DNA of 22,962 nucleotides from a virus. Shown here one piece after another: positions 1 through 9,140 of this stretch. Made by a program: the position numbers and the translations under genes. The stretch's first letter is position 1; each line of letters begins with the position of its first letter. The stretch lies in IMG/VR virus record IMGVR_UViG_3300043436_001716, positions 1 through 22,962 of that record, one strand, 5' to 3'. The notes beneath the pieces were generated by a model. It had not been told where the DNA came from, made no database searches, and saw nothing but the letters and a program-made list of their open reading frames with translations.

Positions 1-2092
1 AGGTTTCAAATGATGACTGTGTTGTGAAATCTTGAATGGTGGCAACATCAATATCTCCCTTCACAAAGATTGACTTATTGTTCCAAACTAAGTACGGATG
101 TCGAGTGGCATCAACAAGCGCAAGCTGAGTCTGTTCATCAATAAAATCTGAATGCAAATCTAATGATAAATCCTGCTTGTTCTGAGGCCTTTTGTGAACT
201 CCATTTGATTGCCTGTATAAGTTTTCCTCAATCACAGGCTTTGCTCCTCCACCATTTAGGCCAAGTCTTACTCTCTGCTTCCATCCATTGAAATACTCAA
301 AGCCCTGAGCAATTGAGTTATCATTTGCCCAAAATTCAATCATGGTTGAAAAGCAATCTGCGGAATCAATGTTTATGATGTTGCTCAAGGAGTAGAGATA
401 AAAACCTCCTTCAGATTCATTGTAAACCCCAAGCCTATAACAGCCTGAAGAAACAGCAGGAATTAAGCTTGTGGCTTGAAATTGACTTGTTGATATTAAA
501 TCGCAAACACAAGCTACTTGGTCAGATGTCCATAGAACTTCATCTAAAGCCATCCCATTAAATGCAGTATTATTTATGTAGTAATAATTGCCACAAGCTA
601 AATTATTGCGAGTATAAGAAAAACTATAATTTCCTTCATTCTCAATTACTTCAATATCAAAACCATCAGCTATAGTTATGATGTCAGACATGGTAAGGTC
701 AGCATCTCCAAAATCTAAAACATGATTTCCGATTACAATTTCAGGATTAATATCATCAAGAAAAGACCATCTTAAATTGCCATTAGGCAAAAGTGGGCTT
801 CCCGGAATAAATGAATTAATTGTGGCTAAATAAGTTGCAACCTCATCAGCCAATAATATATATGAAAATACAATATTGCAAGTGTTTGGAGTAGGGCAGG
901 CTGGGCCGATTGGCAAATTAGCCTCACCTATCTGCTGAATGAATTGTCCATTCTCACTAAATAAGCCAACCAAAGCAGAATCAAGTCCAGTTAGATTGCC
1001 CTCATCAGATGGCACATTGAATTGCCAATTGTCTCCAGGGATTGCAGGCATGGCATAGAACTCAGGAGAGACATAGCAGCCATCTGTGAACTCAACAAAC
1101 TCCATATCATACCAATCACCATAGAGCCACTGAAAGCTTGAGAGAGGTGAGTAAGGCAAAGGAGTAGTTGATGCATAAGAATTAAAGTAAGTTGTGTCAC
1201 TGCTATCTATTTCATTAATGAACCTCTGCCAAAGCCAATTGGTATCAAGCCTGCCAATCATCAGCAAGCTTCTGTCATCACGATACAACAAGCATAAAAC
1301 CCTTGTGTAAGTTCCTGATACTATTGTAAATGAAGCAGTCCATCCATCAGGGACAGTGAAGGTATTAAAGTAAGCCTGAATCAATGTTTCATCAGTCTCA
1401 CTTAGACTGAAGTTGATTACCTTTTCCATCAAGCTGATGCAATACCTATCCTCAGCAGTTTGAGATGCAATATTGAATGTCCTTGCATTCTCTTTAGGCA
1501 ATGTGTCGGCAGGAAGCCTTGTGGGATTGCCTGAAGAATCAAGCTGCCAGTTCTTGCCTCTTGCAAGTCCACTTGTGGCAATGCCACTTGTGGCATCATA
1601 AGAGTAAGGCATCGGGAAGAAGGCTGAACCATTCTGCTCAACAATCTGCAATGCCCGATCAACCTCTGCCTCAACTGTAATGGCTGAGGCATCAAATGTG
1701 CCTGAATAACTGCCAGGAGTAAAGGTTATAACATTGGCATTAAGGACTTCCTTGGTTGTATTATTGAAAAAGCCATTAACTACTACAACCTGACTATTGT
1801 CTGTCTGAGCCAAGTCAGCATTCCTGATATTGATATTGTATTCATAGTTTGGGAAATCAGGAATAGTCTGATAAGTTAATGTAAAGCCTCCGAAATAAGG
1901 AGATGCATTAAACACATCCATTTGCCCTTTAACTCCTGCAACCAATTGGCTCAAGGTCTTGCTTGGGAAAAACCCTGGCAACCATGCATCAACAGTTGTA
2001 GCCAATTCATTAAGTAGATTGGCAGTGATTTGGTTGTCAGGATAGAACCCTGCATTCCAAGCAGGCTGAAATCGGTAGAATGAATTAGGCAT
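1..2092 (-). CDS. Large tail structural protein, 3' end outside the window
   Basis: An open frame of 697 codons starts at ATG 2092-2090 and runs without a stop through the left edge, so the protein is longer than what is visible. It starts MPNSFYRF and is rich in aromatic residues, Asn, Thr and short beta-strand-like segments, with scattered Cys pairs (for example CVC near residue 530) and no membrane segment or signal peptide. The visible end has a basic, Gly-rich stretch (QRVRLGLNGGGAKP) followed by a mixed alpha/beta region ending near TTQSSFET. It overlaps the 71-aa gene upstream by 8 nt and is the last visible gene of the tail module, after the tape measure and fibre-like genes. That position and composition suggest a tail-tip, baseplate or receptor-binding protein. 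I recognise no specific family, so the function is inferred from context only. Confidence 0.75.
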   Translation of the reverse strand, partial: MPNSFYRFQPAWNAGFYPDNQITANLLNELATTVDAWLPGFFPSKTLSQLVAGVKGQMDVFNASPYFGGFTLTYQTIPDFPNYEYNINIRNADLAQTDNSQVVVVNGFFNNTTKEVLNANVITFTPGSYSGTFDASAITVEAEVDRALQIVEQNGSAFFPMPYSYDATSGIATSGLARGKNWQLDSSGNPTRLPADTLPKENARTFNIASQTAEDRYCISLMEKVINFSLSETDETLIQAYFNTFTVPDGWTASFTIVSGTYTRVLCLLYRDDRSLLMIGRLDTNWLWQRFINEIDSSDTTYFNSYASTTPLPYSPLSSFQWLYGDWYDMEFVEFTDGCYVSPEFYAMPAIPGDNWQFNVPSDEGNLTGLDSALVGLFSENGQFIQQIGEANLPIGPACPTPNTCNIVFSYILLADEVATYLATINSFIPGSPLLPNGNLRWSFLDDINPEIVIGNHVLDFGDADLTMSDIITIADGFDIEVIENEGNYSFSYTRNNLACGNYYYINNTAFNGMALDEVLWTSDQVACVCDLISTSQFQATSLIPAVSSGCYRLGVYNESEGGFYLYSLSNIINIDSADCFSTMIEFWANDNSIAQGFEYFNGWKQRVRLGLNGGGAKPVIEENLYRQSNGVHKRPQNKQDLSLDLHSDFIDEQTQLALVDATRHPYLVWNNKSIFVKGDIDVATIQDFTTQSSFET

Positions 2093-2300
2093 TGGTCAGG
2101 GTGTCAATAATCATTTGAGCAGATGTCTGAAGGACTCCGTTGATTGTGGTTTCATTTTCAAATAAAGCAATGTTGAATGTGTAAGGATCATTCACCAAAT
2201 TGACAATGGCAGATATATCTGAACCTAATTCAACAAATCCAATTGAGTAATCATAACCTCGATAGGTAATGATGTTATTGATAAATGTAATTTCTTCCAT
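2085..2300 (-). CDS. Small tail-module protein of unknown function (71 aa)
   Basis: I place the start at ATG 2300-2298 (MEEITF), which overlaps the stop of the upstream fibre-like gene as TAATG, a typical translational-coupling junction. A start ten codons upstream (2330, MRINSNN) is also open but would overlap the fibre gene by 31 nt. The product is acidic and soluble, with alternating hydrophobic residues suggesting a small beta-rich domain followed by a C-terminal helix. There are no Cys, no signal peptide and no membrane segment. It sits between two large structural genes and overlaps the next one by 8 nt, so it is probably a small structural or assembly factor for the tail tip. No family recognised. 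Confidence 0.7.
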   Translation of the reverse strand: MEEITFINNIITYRGYDYSIGFVELGSDISAIVNLVNDPYTFNIALFENETTINGVLQTSAQMIIDTLTNA

Positions 2301-4279
2301 TATTGAGGGATTATTTGAATTGATACGCATTGACTAATGCCTCCAACCGTGTTATTGGTAGCAGAGACAATTATGTATTGATTAACCGCCCAACTCATGT
2401 TTATGTTGCTATATGCGCCAAATTGTAGGTCTGGATCAATTCCATTTATAAGTCCAGTTATAATTGTTGAATTGGCTTGATTTACAATTAAAAATGATCT
2501 AAATAAAGATGCTGAATTATTTGAACCTGCATTTATTGTAGTTGGTCCTTGTACTAATAATGCTCCACTGAGGCTATTAGTGGTATTAAGATATACACGA
2601 TATGTTCCTGCAAAACCTGTACCATTAGGCTTGTAAATCCTACATTGAACCCTAAAGCCTGAGTTGCTTGAAAATGTATTGGCAGGAATAAGAAGTGACT
2701 TTAATAAGGTTTCAGAAGTTGTGCCAGTAACTTGTGTCACTGTGGTGTCCATTAGATAGGCAGAACTAATTGCCCCTCCATTTTTAACCCAACTTGTAAT
2801 TCCTGCGCCATCTGTTTGTAAAACATATCCCGAAGTTCCTCCCGAATTTGGCAAAGTTAAATCCCAAGGAGAACCCATTGCCTGAGCCTTGATACCAACG
2901 GATTCAGTCCCACTTCCTGAAGGCTCAAGAAGCCTTATCTCTCCTGCACTTGTACCATTGCCAAAGGTTTTGATGCCAGTAAAGGTCTGAGCAGAAGTAG
3001 TAATCAAGCCTCTTGCAGTTGCAGATGCATCGGGAATGTTAAAAGTATGAGTATTGGTAGAACTACTAATATTAAAATCAGTTCCACTTGTTCCTGTTGC
3101 AAATGTCTGAACTTGAGCAGTCAGACCATTTAAGGCAGTAAGACCAGTGCTAATGGTAGTAATTACTTGACATAGGTTGTTATCTTCAGTATGAAGAATA
3201 ATATTTCGCCCTGATGTAATTACATAAATTCTTACTACAAGCCTATCTGTTAAAGCCAAAGCAGTGGTAGGAACACCAACTGATGTAAAATATTGATCTA
3301 CTGTTGTTCCGTTTGTTATTCCTTCAGGGTTGGTACTGCCTGAACCTATTAAGGTCAATGATGCGCCATCATACTTGTATATTTCAGCATAAAATTGAGG
3401 ACTTCCCCCTCCTGATGAAGCATTAAAGTAAAACTCTAAATTAAAATTGCCACCAGGGATTGAAAGAATATTAGGATCTCCAGCATCAGTTATAAATGAA
3501 GCTATATAGCCATTTCCTGAAGCAGATGTTCTTGTGAAATTAGTTCCACTACCAAAAACAGGAGTTTTACTCATTTGATAATAAGTATCTCCGCTTATTG
3601 TTAATTGTGTTATTGAACCATTCAAATAGTAACTTACTGAACTACCTCCTCCGGTAGATGTTGGAAAGTTGGCTAATGTGCCATCCCCTCTTACATATTG
3701 ACTATTTAATCCTGCTCCTGTAACTGCTAAAGTTCCTGCGGTAGTTATTGGATTGCCACTAACTGCAAATGCAGAAGGCATTGTCAGGTCTACTGATGTA
3801 ACTGTTCCACTTCCTCCTCCACCTCCTCCACTTATTGCGAAGTAGCCAACAACCCTCCAATTGCCTGAACCCTCAGAGACAATCATGCAACAATCTCCGG
3901 CAGCAGCAGTCTTATTTGCTAATCCTGGAATGATTAGGCTTGTGGCATTGTAAGTCAATGTCGCAGCAGCATCAAAGACAATGATGAACCTTGATCCCGC
4001 TGGACAAGTGCCAAAGGAATTGATTGTTGCAGTACCTGAAATGTGCAGATAGTTTCCAGTTGCAGTATTAAGGTCTACTGTTGCTGCTGATGCTAAGGTT
4101 GAACCTTGGTTCTCAAATATTGCATTCTCAAGAGTGGATTTGTCCTTCTGAGTCACAAAGCTGGCAGTGCCATCAGCAAGCCAAGACCTTAAATCAGCAG
4201 GAGAAATCTCTTGGGTGTTGTTATCGGGAAAGAGAGTTGCACTCTCAGTTATTAGATTGGCTCTGTTTAAATTTGCCAT
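2300..4279 (-). CDS. Tail fibre / receptor-binding-like protein with Gly hinge
   Basis: A 659-aa protein. Residues 1-150 look like an attachment and small beta-domain region, with a conserved-looking ISPADLRSWLADGT segment near residue 25. Six consecutive Gly (151-156) then lead into SGTVTSVDLTMP and repeated Thr/Ser/Gly-rich beta strands, including NAGLNSQYVRGDG-like text typical of phage tail fibres. The segment from about residue 430 (GLITTSAQTFTGIKTFGNG) also resembles fibre repeats. The C-terminal ~150 residues form a distinct beta-rich domain, a likely receptor-binding head. ATG 4279 overlaps the upstream stop as TAATG. It lies after the 749-aa tail protein, the usual place for host-recognition genes. 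Fibre-like role fairly sure; the receptor cannot be inferred. Confidence 0.8.
   Translation of the reverse strand: MANLNRANLITESATLFPDNNTQEISPADLRSWLADGTASFVTQKDKSTLENAIFENQGSTLASAATVDLNTATGNYLHISGTATINSFGTCPAGSRFIIVFDAAATLTYNATSLIIPGLANKTAAAGDCCMIVSEGSGNWRVVGYFAISGGGGGGSGTVTSVDLTMPSAFAVSGNPITTAGTLAVTGAGLNSQYVRGDGTLANFPTSTGGGSSVSYYLNGSITQLTISGDTYYQMSKTPVFGSGTNFTRTSASGNGYIASFITDAGDPNILSIPGGNFNLEFYFNASSGGGSPQFYAEIYKYDGASLTLIGSGSTNPEGITNGTTVDQYFTSVGVPTTALALTDRLVVRIYVITSGRNIILHTEDNNLCQVITTISTGLTALNGLTAQVQTFATGTSGTDFNISSSTNTHTFNIPDASATARGLITTSAQTFTGIKTFGNGTSAGEIRLLEPSGSGTESVGIKAQAMGSPWDLTLPNSGGTSGYVLQTDGAGITSWVKNGGAISSAYLMDTTVTQVTGTTSETLLKSLLIPANTFSSNSGFRVQCRIYKPNGTGFAGTYRVYLNTTNSLSGALLVQGPTTINAGSNNSASLFRSFLIVNQANSTIITGLINGIDPDLQFGAYSNINMSWAVNQYIIVSATNNTVGGISQCVSIQIIPQ
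3810..3836 (-). repeat. GGA/GGT low-complexity run encoding the Gly hinge
   Basis: The plus strand reads as repeated CTCCTCCACC-type units, encoding six Gly then SGT in the fibre-like gene. It separates the N-terminal virion-attachment part from the variable distal part. Such runs can act as recombination joints or slip in length; this is inference. Confidence 0.6.
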
Positions 4280-6528
4280 TAATCACCTATTTGATAACCA
4301 TCATCAAAGCCTGTATCAAATGCTGCGCCTGTTGGTGCAAGTTGATTAGCCTGAAGAAGTGTGAACTTTGTCGTACCTCCGGAAGCATCCTCCGGCTGAT
4401 TGGTGGCCTCTATGATGAAGCCTTGAATATCCAAAGAGCCTGAAGTGAGCCTGACTTTCCGGTATTGCTCATCTTGAGACAAAGTTAAGAAATCGCATAG
4501 ACTTTGTGGGTAGCTAAATTCAACTCCAATAGGCTTGAATAAATACTCAGCAGCTTCAGGAACTATAATGTCCGCATAGATGTCTGAGTTCTCCGCAATG
4601 GTTACCTCAGAAGGGATTTGAATGCATGGCTCTACAGAGTCAGAGATTGCGCTGGCATAGGCTGTCTGATACTCTCCAACCTGAAACTGAAGCCTTGGAT
4701 TGGTCAGTCCATAGGTATGCATGCCTAAAACCTTCCACCATCTGCAAGCAATTCGGGCAGGTGTGTGGAAGATGTTGTAAAGGTTGCCTACCTCACTATT
4801 TGAGAAAGTAATGAGATTACTTGTAAGACTTACTGTGCCTGGACTAAAGACTGCTGTGCCAACTTGTTCAGGCAATTTGTAGCATGTCAATTCAACATCT
4901 TCAATGGTTAATTCATACCTATTAAGCCAAATTATAAAGGTTTCATAATCATTAGGTCTGTCTGAACTACCTGAGTCATCAAAGAATGCCTGAAGCCTTC
5001 TGCTGAACTCAATTGCATATCCTTCCCCAATTATGCCACTTCTAATGTCCAACTTGGCTGATGAATTCTCATTCATTGCTCTATTGGCAACAAAGTAATT
5101 GCGATCAGTATGAATGGCATAAGTTCCTGACAAGGCTATGTTCTTCCATTTCTCATCATAGCCAAGCTGGATATTGTTTGCAAGCAAATCAACCTTTGCC
5201 ATTGTGGTTACTTCACCGACATTCTCAAAGGTTTGACTAATTGAGTTCTCATAAAAGTACTCCCTTGGCTCAACTCTTATCTTCCATTCTGTGCCTGTCC
5301 ATTCAAATGCCCATCCAAGGCAAAAGATTCTATCAAGTGCCTCAAATGTTTTCTTAAATGAAGTTTTATAGGCATTTAGATTATTGCTTGTCTGTGCTTG
5401 CCTCAATCTAACTCCATTAGTCAAGGCATTGTTCCAATAGCAACCATCACCAGACTCACTGAAAACATCTGAAAGCAATCCATCATCATTACCAGTAGTC
5501 AAATAGATGCATCTTCTCAGATACTCCTCAATGGTTAGAGTTTCAGCAAATGAAGACCATGAATCAACATTGATTTCCTCAAGTGCAAATTTATTCCCAA
5601 GCGCAAACTCTGCCTTATAACCTCCTGCACTTCCTTGTAGTTCTCCTTCAATCACATAGTTCAGCTTTTCCCCTGGTTGAAGTGTCACAGTCCAAGTGTA
5701 AGTAAATTCTACATGCTCAGTGTTGAATGGTGGCAGTGATGCTGTTGTGTAAAGGGTCTGAAATGAAACCAATGTTGAGCCTGAAACCACACCAAGAGTA
5801 ATAAACATCTGATATGGATTTGAGGCATTCATATTTGTCAAATCAACATTGACATCCACAGTATAAGTGAAAGTCCTTGCAATGCTTCCATTGTTTACAA
5901 ATATTGGACTATCTCCCCAAGCACTTATCAATGTTGCATTGACATCAAAGGTGCTTCCATAAGAGCCTTTAAAGTCTGACTTGTTCCAGTAGATTGGCAC
6001 AACTGCCGGGTTATTGTAGGCAAATGTGACCTCTGATGTTTTTAAATTTCCTCCATTACCAACCAAGAATAGGTCTTGAATGTGAAGCCTTGTTTGCCTC
6101 CAAACTAAAGGATTAATTGTATTACCATTAAGGTCTTTTGTTGCAGTTAAATCAATCTCCACATCCTCCCTTGCCTTGAACTGCTCCCTAAAATTGTCAT
6201 CAATAATTCCAACTGTTATCTCCCAAGTGTCGGTATCACAAACATTATGCTCCTCATAGATTGCGAGGTTAAGCATGCCATCAAATTGATATGGCTCACC
6301 ATTGTAACCTACATCAGAAGTGATTTGTATGGCAATCTCAGCATTGATGAAATATAGGTCATAAAGAGCCTTAATAAGTTTAGCCCCTTTCTCATAGAAC
6401 TTGACTTCAGTAGAAAAAGGTTGGTCTATGCCATGTGATTCCATCCTGATGGCTGTGAACTCAATGGCATCCCAGCCTATTGGTTCTTCTACCTCAGTGC
6501 CATTAAGAAAAAAATTCCATCCTGCCAT
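4279..6528 (-). CDS. Large tail protein downstream of tape measure (distal tail/baseplate-like)
   Basis: A 749-aa protein starting MAGWNFFLNG. It is acidic, beta-rich and has many aromatic residues, with no membrane segments. The N-terminal ~130 residues describe a compact domain (GWDAIEFTAIRMESHG, then KFYEKGAKLIKALYDLYF) of the kind that caps tail tubes. The central part contains EEYLRRCIYLTTG and a long region resembling a tail-hub or adhesin body, and the C-terminus ends GFDDGYQIGD. It follows the tape measure gene across a terminator and a candidate promoter and is translationally coupled (TAATG) to the fibre-like gene. By synteny with siphophages this slot holds distal tail, tail-associated or baseplate proteins. 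I infer that role from position and composition; no diagnostic motif is visible. Confidence 0.75.
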   Translation of the reverse strand: MAGWNFFLNGTEVEEPIGWDAIEFTAIRMESHGIDQPFSTEVKFYEKGAKLIKALYDLYFINAEIAIQITSDVGYNGEPYQFDGMLNLAIYEEHNVCDTDTWEITVGIIDDNFREQFKAREDVEIDLTATKDLNGNTINPLVWRQTRLHIQDLFLVGNGGNLKTSEVTFAYNNPAVVPIYWNKSDFKGSYGSTFDVNATLISAWGDSPIFVNNGSIARTFTYTVDVNVDLTNMNASNPYQMFITLGVVSGSTLVSFQTLYTTASLPPFNTEHVEFTYTWTVTLQPGEKLNYVIEGELQGSAGGYKAEFALGNKFALEEINVDSWSSFAETLTIEEYLRRCIYLTTGNDDGLLSDVFSESGDGCYWNNALTNGVRLRQAQTSNNLNAYKTSFKKTFEALDRIFCLGWAFEWTGTEWKIRVEPREYFYENSISQTFENVGEVTTMAKVDLLANNIQLGYDEKWKNIALSGTYAIHTDRNYFVANRAMNENSSAKLDIRSGIIGEGYAIEFSRRLQAFFDDSGSSDRPNDYETFIIWLNRYELTIEDVELTCYKLPEQVGTAVFSPGTVSLTSNLITFSNSEVGNLYNIFHTPARIACRWWKVLGMHTYGLTNPRLQFQVGEYQTAYASAISDSVEPCIQIPSEVTIAENSDIYADIIVPEAAEYLFKPIGVEFSYPQSLCDFLTLSQDEQYRKVRLTSGSLDIQGFIIEATNQPEDASGGTTKFTLLQANQLAPTGAAFDTGFDDGYQIGD

Positions 6529-6532
6529 GTCC

Positions 6533-6561
6533 CAAAATTAGCCAAAAAAAAGGGATAGCAA
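6533..6561 (-). promoter_or_regulatory. Candidate Bacteroidota promoter, TTG-N18-TAATTTTG
   Basis: On the minus strand TTG (6561-6559) is followed after 18 nt by TAATTTTG (6540-6533), matching the -33/-7 pattern TTG-N17-23-TAnnTTTG. Only four bases separate the -7 box from ATG 6528, so a transcript from here would be leaderless or nearly so. The -33 box lies in the loop of the preceding terminator hairpin. Confidence 0.45.
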
Positions 6562-6571
6562 TGCCACCCCC
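6544..6571 (-). terminator. Intrinsic terminator after the tape measure gene
   Basis: Minus-strand RNA forms GGGGGUGGC-AUU-GCUAUCCC: eight pairs with two G.U wobbles and one bulged G (6552-6571), followed by eight U (6551-6544). A preceding A-run can extend the stem against the U-tract. The wobbles pair properly only on the minus strand, which sets the direction. Confidence 0.75.
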
Positions 6572-6594
6572 TTTTTACTAATCTAAACCAAACA

Positions 6595-9003
6595 TTAATT
6601 CTCAGTCCTAAATCTATTGTTTAAAATTTTAGTTGTCCTTCTTGGTGTTCTAATGAATTTCTCAAAGCCTCTCTCATCCATGTTTAATTGAGTAATGGGC
6701 AGGCCTTTTAGAATGCTTCCAAGTTCATCCAGTTTGCCAATCATTGGACTGCCATTATTTGCTTGTCTTCCTGACTGCATACTGCCCCAATATATTTCCT
6801 GCTTGCTTAGAGCATGGTTAGGAATTACCTGAGATCCTTTAGGAAGGTCTACGAGGGTAGCAGTTGGTGGAGTAAAGTAAACTTTGCCCGATTCAGTTAC
6901 TACCTTCTCAACTCCTCTTTCACCTACCATTGCCTTTCCTCCTTTGAAAGCCTTGCCTTTAGTACCCTCTGCAAACTCAGGTACAGGTTGAGCAAGTACA
7001 AAGCCAACCTGGGCAGCAGCAATTGCTGCAACTAAGGCAGCCAAAGGAGGCGCACTTACAGCATACTTGACAATCTCAGGCCCAGCTGCAAAAGCTATGT
7101 TAGCAATAGATGATAATTGTTGAGCTTGAAACTGTTTTGTTTTAATAATTTTTTCTTCTGCTGCTTTTTGCTGTTCTAATTCAACCAGCTTCTGCTTGTT
7201 TCCATCTGCCAGCCTTACTTCTTCATCATATCTTTTATTTAATTGAGTCATCTGATTACTTAGGCTTGCCTGATATAGGTCAAATGAACCTTGGACAATT
7301 GTCTGAGCAAGTTCAACAGCCTTTTGCTGAACTGCTTGCTTCTGTTCCTCTGCTTTTTTCTTTGCAGCAACTTCTTCAGCCAATCCTGCCTCATAATCCT
7401 TTTGCCATTTCTTCATTTGGGCAAGTCTATTATCATAGGCTTTTTTATCCTCATCAGCAACTGCAATCTTTACTTGCCTCGTAACAAGTAATTCAGCTTT
7501 TGCAGCATCCTCATAGGCTTTTGCTCTCTGCATAGATGTTAATTCAGCAACTTTTACTTCATCTTTGCTTATTCCAATGTTCTTATTACTGTAGTCCTTT
7601 TTAAGATTATACACCTTTTCAGCAAAAACCTTTTCAGCCCCAAACTCCCCTAATTTCTCCCCTCTAATTTGAGCCATTAGGATTTGCTGTTGCTTCTCAA
7701 GCTCAAGAATTTTCATCCTTGCATCATACTCAGCTTTGATTTGCTTTTCAGTTTGCTTATCAACTTCAACATTTTTCTTTTTTTCATCATATAGTTTAGT
7801 AAAAACATCAAGGTTCAATTGATATCCTTTTAAAATCTTTTCTTGATCGCTTATTTGTTGAGCAGTAACAGTTCTTGAAGTTGTTATTGTTTGCTGCTGA
7901 ATGTCATCATATTCAGACCCCGCGGCCCGATACTCTTCTCTTAATACCTCTGCTGCATGACTTTCCTCAGCATAAGTCTTTTTAAGTGCATCAAGTCTTT
8001 CTTTAAGGCTTTTAATGGTATTGGCTGTATTTTTTATACCATTTGACAAGGCTTCAGGACTTGCTTTGCTAAACTTTTCATAAATCTTGTTGTATTGCTC
8101 TCCAGCCTCTTTTATCTGCTTACCGCCAAATAGGTCATTAAGTTGATTCAAGAATGAAGCAGTCAATGCAAGTGCTTTTTGATAAATAGGTGCAAGGTTA
8201 GTTCCTATTGTATTTAAAAATGTATCCCATGTATCTCCCAAATTGCTAATCTGACCTCCCAATGTTGCAGATACAGCAGCCATTGAGCCACTTACACCTT
8301 GCAAATCACCTAATGAAACCAAATACTCCCTAATGGCATCATTGGTAAATTCAGTTTGAGTCTGAATGCCTTTAAAAGTAAAAGTAACCTGGTCACCTGC
8401 TTTGCTTGCTCTAATGCCAAACTCCTTAAGCCTTTCAAATTCGCCAGTCTGAGCATCAATAATTGCTTCAGCCAATTGATCAAATCCTTTACCAGTTGAT
8501 GAAGCTAAATCTCCAAGTTTTCTAAGTTCTGCTGTTGTTGGAGTAAAGCCTTGGTTTGCAAGTTTTACAAATGATGCAGTTAGTTCCTGAACACTAAAAG
8601 GAGTTTGTGAGGCAAATTCTTGAATCTTAGTCATTGCTCCTGCTGCTGCACTTCTGCTTCCAAGAGTATTAGTAAGAACAGCAGACAATTTCTGAAACTC
8701 AGCAGTAACAGCAATTACCTCTTTGGCAAATCCCATGACCTTATCAGCAGCGAAAATTCCACCAATGATAGGCCCAACTTTAGAGGCAATTTGACCCATG
8801 CTACCCATTGCATCACCACTATCCTTACCGCTTTTCTTAGCCTTATCGCCAACCTCTTCAAACTGCTTTTTTAGTTTACCTAATTCCTTGAGCAGTTCTC
8901 TTTCTTCAGCAGTGATCTTATCAAATTGTGATGTTGCTTGCTGAAGCTTACTCAGGTCAATGTCATACCTGATTTTTATATCATTGGTCGAAATGGTTGC
9001 CAT
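6595..9003 (-). CDS. Tail tape measure protein
   Basis: An 802-aa protein that would set tail length and fill the tail tube before genome delivery. Residues 1-70 are a charged coiled coil. Residues ~70-280 hold the tape measure core: a Gly/Ala-rich hydrophobic segment (VGPIIGGIFAADKVMGFAKE), then the conserved-looking FASQTPFSVQELTASFVKLA and GDLASSTGKGFDQLAEAI. Residues ~300-640 are long Lys/Glu/Gln-rich coiled coil, including repeated KAEEQKQAVQQKAVELA-type text. Near residue 655 a strongly hydrophobic helix (PPLAALVAAIAAAQVGFVLA) precedes a Gly-rich tail with GGKAMVGERGVEKVV and LPKGSQVIPN, a hallmark C-terminal pattern of these proteins. The length would suit a tail of roughly 120 nm at 1.5 angstrom per residue. 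It is flanked by terminators on both sides. Confidence 0.93.
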   Translation of the reverse strand: MATISTNDIKIRYDIDLSKLQQATSQFDKITAEERELLKELGKLKKQFEEVGDKAKKSGKDSGDAMGSMGQIASKVGPIIGGIFAADKVMGFAKEVIAVTAEFQKLSAVLTNTLGSRSAAAGAMTKIQEFASQTPFSVQELTASFVKLANQGFTPTTAELRKLGDLASSTGKGFDQLAEAIIDAQTGEFERLKEFGIRASKAGDQVTFTFKGIQTQTEFTNDAIREYLVSLGDLQGVSGSMAAVSATLGGQISNLGDTWDTFLNTIGTNLAPIYQKALALTASFLNQLNDLFGGKQIKEAGEQYNKIYEKFSKASPEALSNGIKNTANTIKSLKERLDALKKTYAEESHAAEVLREEYRAAGSEYDDIQQQTITTSRTVTAQQISDQEKILKGYQLNLDVFTKLYDEKKKNVEVDKQTEKQIKAEYDARMKILELEKQQQILMAQIRGEKLGEFGAEKVFAEKVYNLKKDYSNKNIGISKDEVKVAELTSMQRAKAYEDAAKAELLVTRQVKIAVADEDKKAYDNRLAQMKKWQKDYEAGLAEEVAAKKKAEEQKQAVQQKAVELAQTIVQGSFDLYQASLSNQMTQLNKRYDEEVRLADGNKQKLVELEQQKAAEEKIIKTKQFQAQQLSSIANIAFAAGPEIVKYAVSAPPLAALVAAIAAAQVGFVLAQPVPEFAEGTKGKAFKGGKAMVGERGVEKVVTESGKVYFTPPTATLVDLPKGSQVIPNHALSKQEIYWGSMQSGRQANNGSPMIGKLDELGSILKGLPITQLNMDERGFEKFIRTPRRTTKILNNRFRTEN

Positions 9004-9019
9004 GTTCTTCTATTTCTCG

Positions 9020-9027
9020 CAAAGTTA
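9020..9027 (-). promoter_or_regulatory. Candidate -7 element TAACTTTG upstream of tape measure
   Basis: TAACTTTG on the minus strand matches TAnnTTTG and lies 16 nt before ATG 9003, directly after a terminator U-run. The nearest TTG (9045-9043) is only 15 nt upstream, shorter than the usual 17-23, so the -33 box is doubtful. Confidence 0.35.
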
Positions 9028-9030
9028 ATA

Positions 9031-9056
9031 TAAAAAGCCCCCCAATTTGGGAGGCT
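9031..9056 (-). terminator. Intrinsic terminator upstream of tape measure gene
   Basis: Minus-strand RNA pairs AGCC.CCCA with UGGG.GGCU around a 3-nt loop (9036-9056, one internal A/C mismatch), followed by five U (9035-9031). It closes the transcript that ends with the 250-aa gene. A weaker AT-rich hairpin (AAGTCT-AAA-AGACTT, about 9100-9115) lies between it and that gene. Confidence 0.7.
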
Positions 9057-9140
9057 CTTTCTCTGTAAAACGAAACACAAAAAAAAATGCCTACTTATTA
9101 AGTCTTTTAGACTTCTGTTCAGTTATCCAAGTCGAATATA

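Noticed and set aside
991-1695. Minus-strand frames at 991-1200 and 1429-1695
   Set aside because: They are in a different frame from the continuous 697-codon tail protein and are Leu/Ser/Met-rich shadows of it.
4081-4811. Plus-strand open frames of 60-120 codons at 4081-4443 and 4626-4811
   Set aside because: They lie opposite the fibre-like and 749-aa tail genes, have no starts with spacing to neighbours and no recognisable protein features. They mirror the minus-strand coding sequence.
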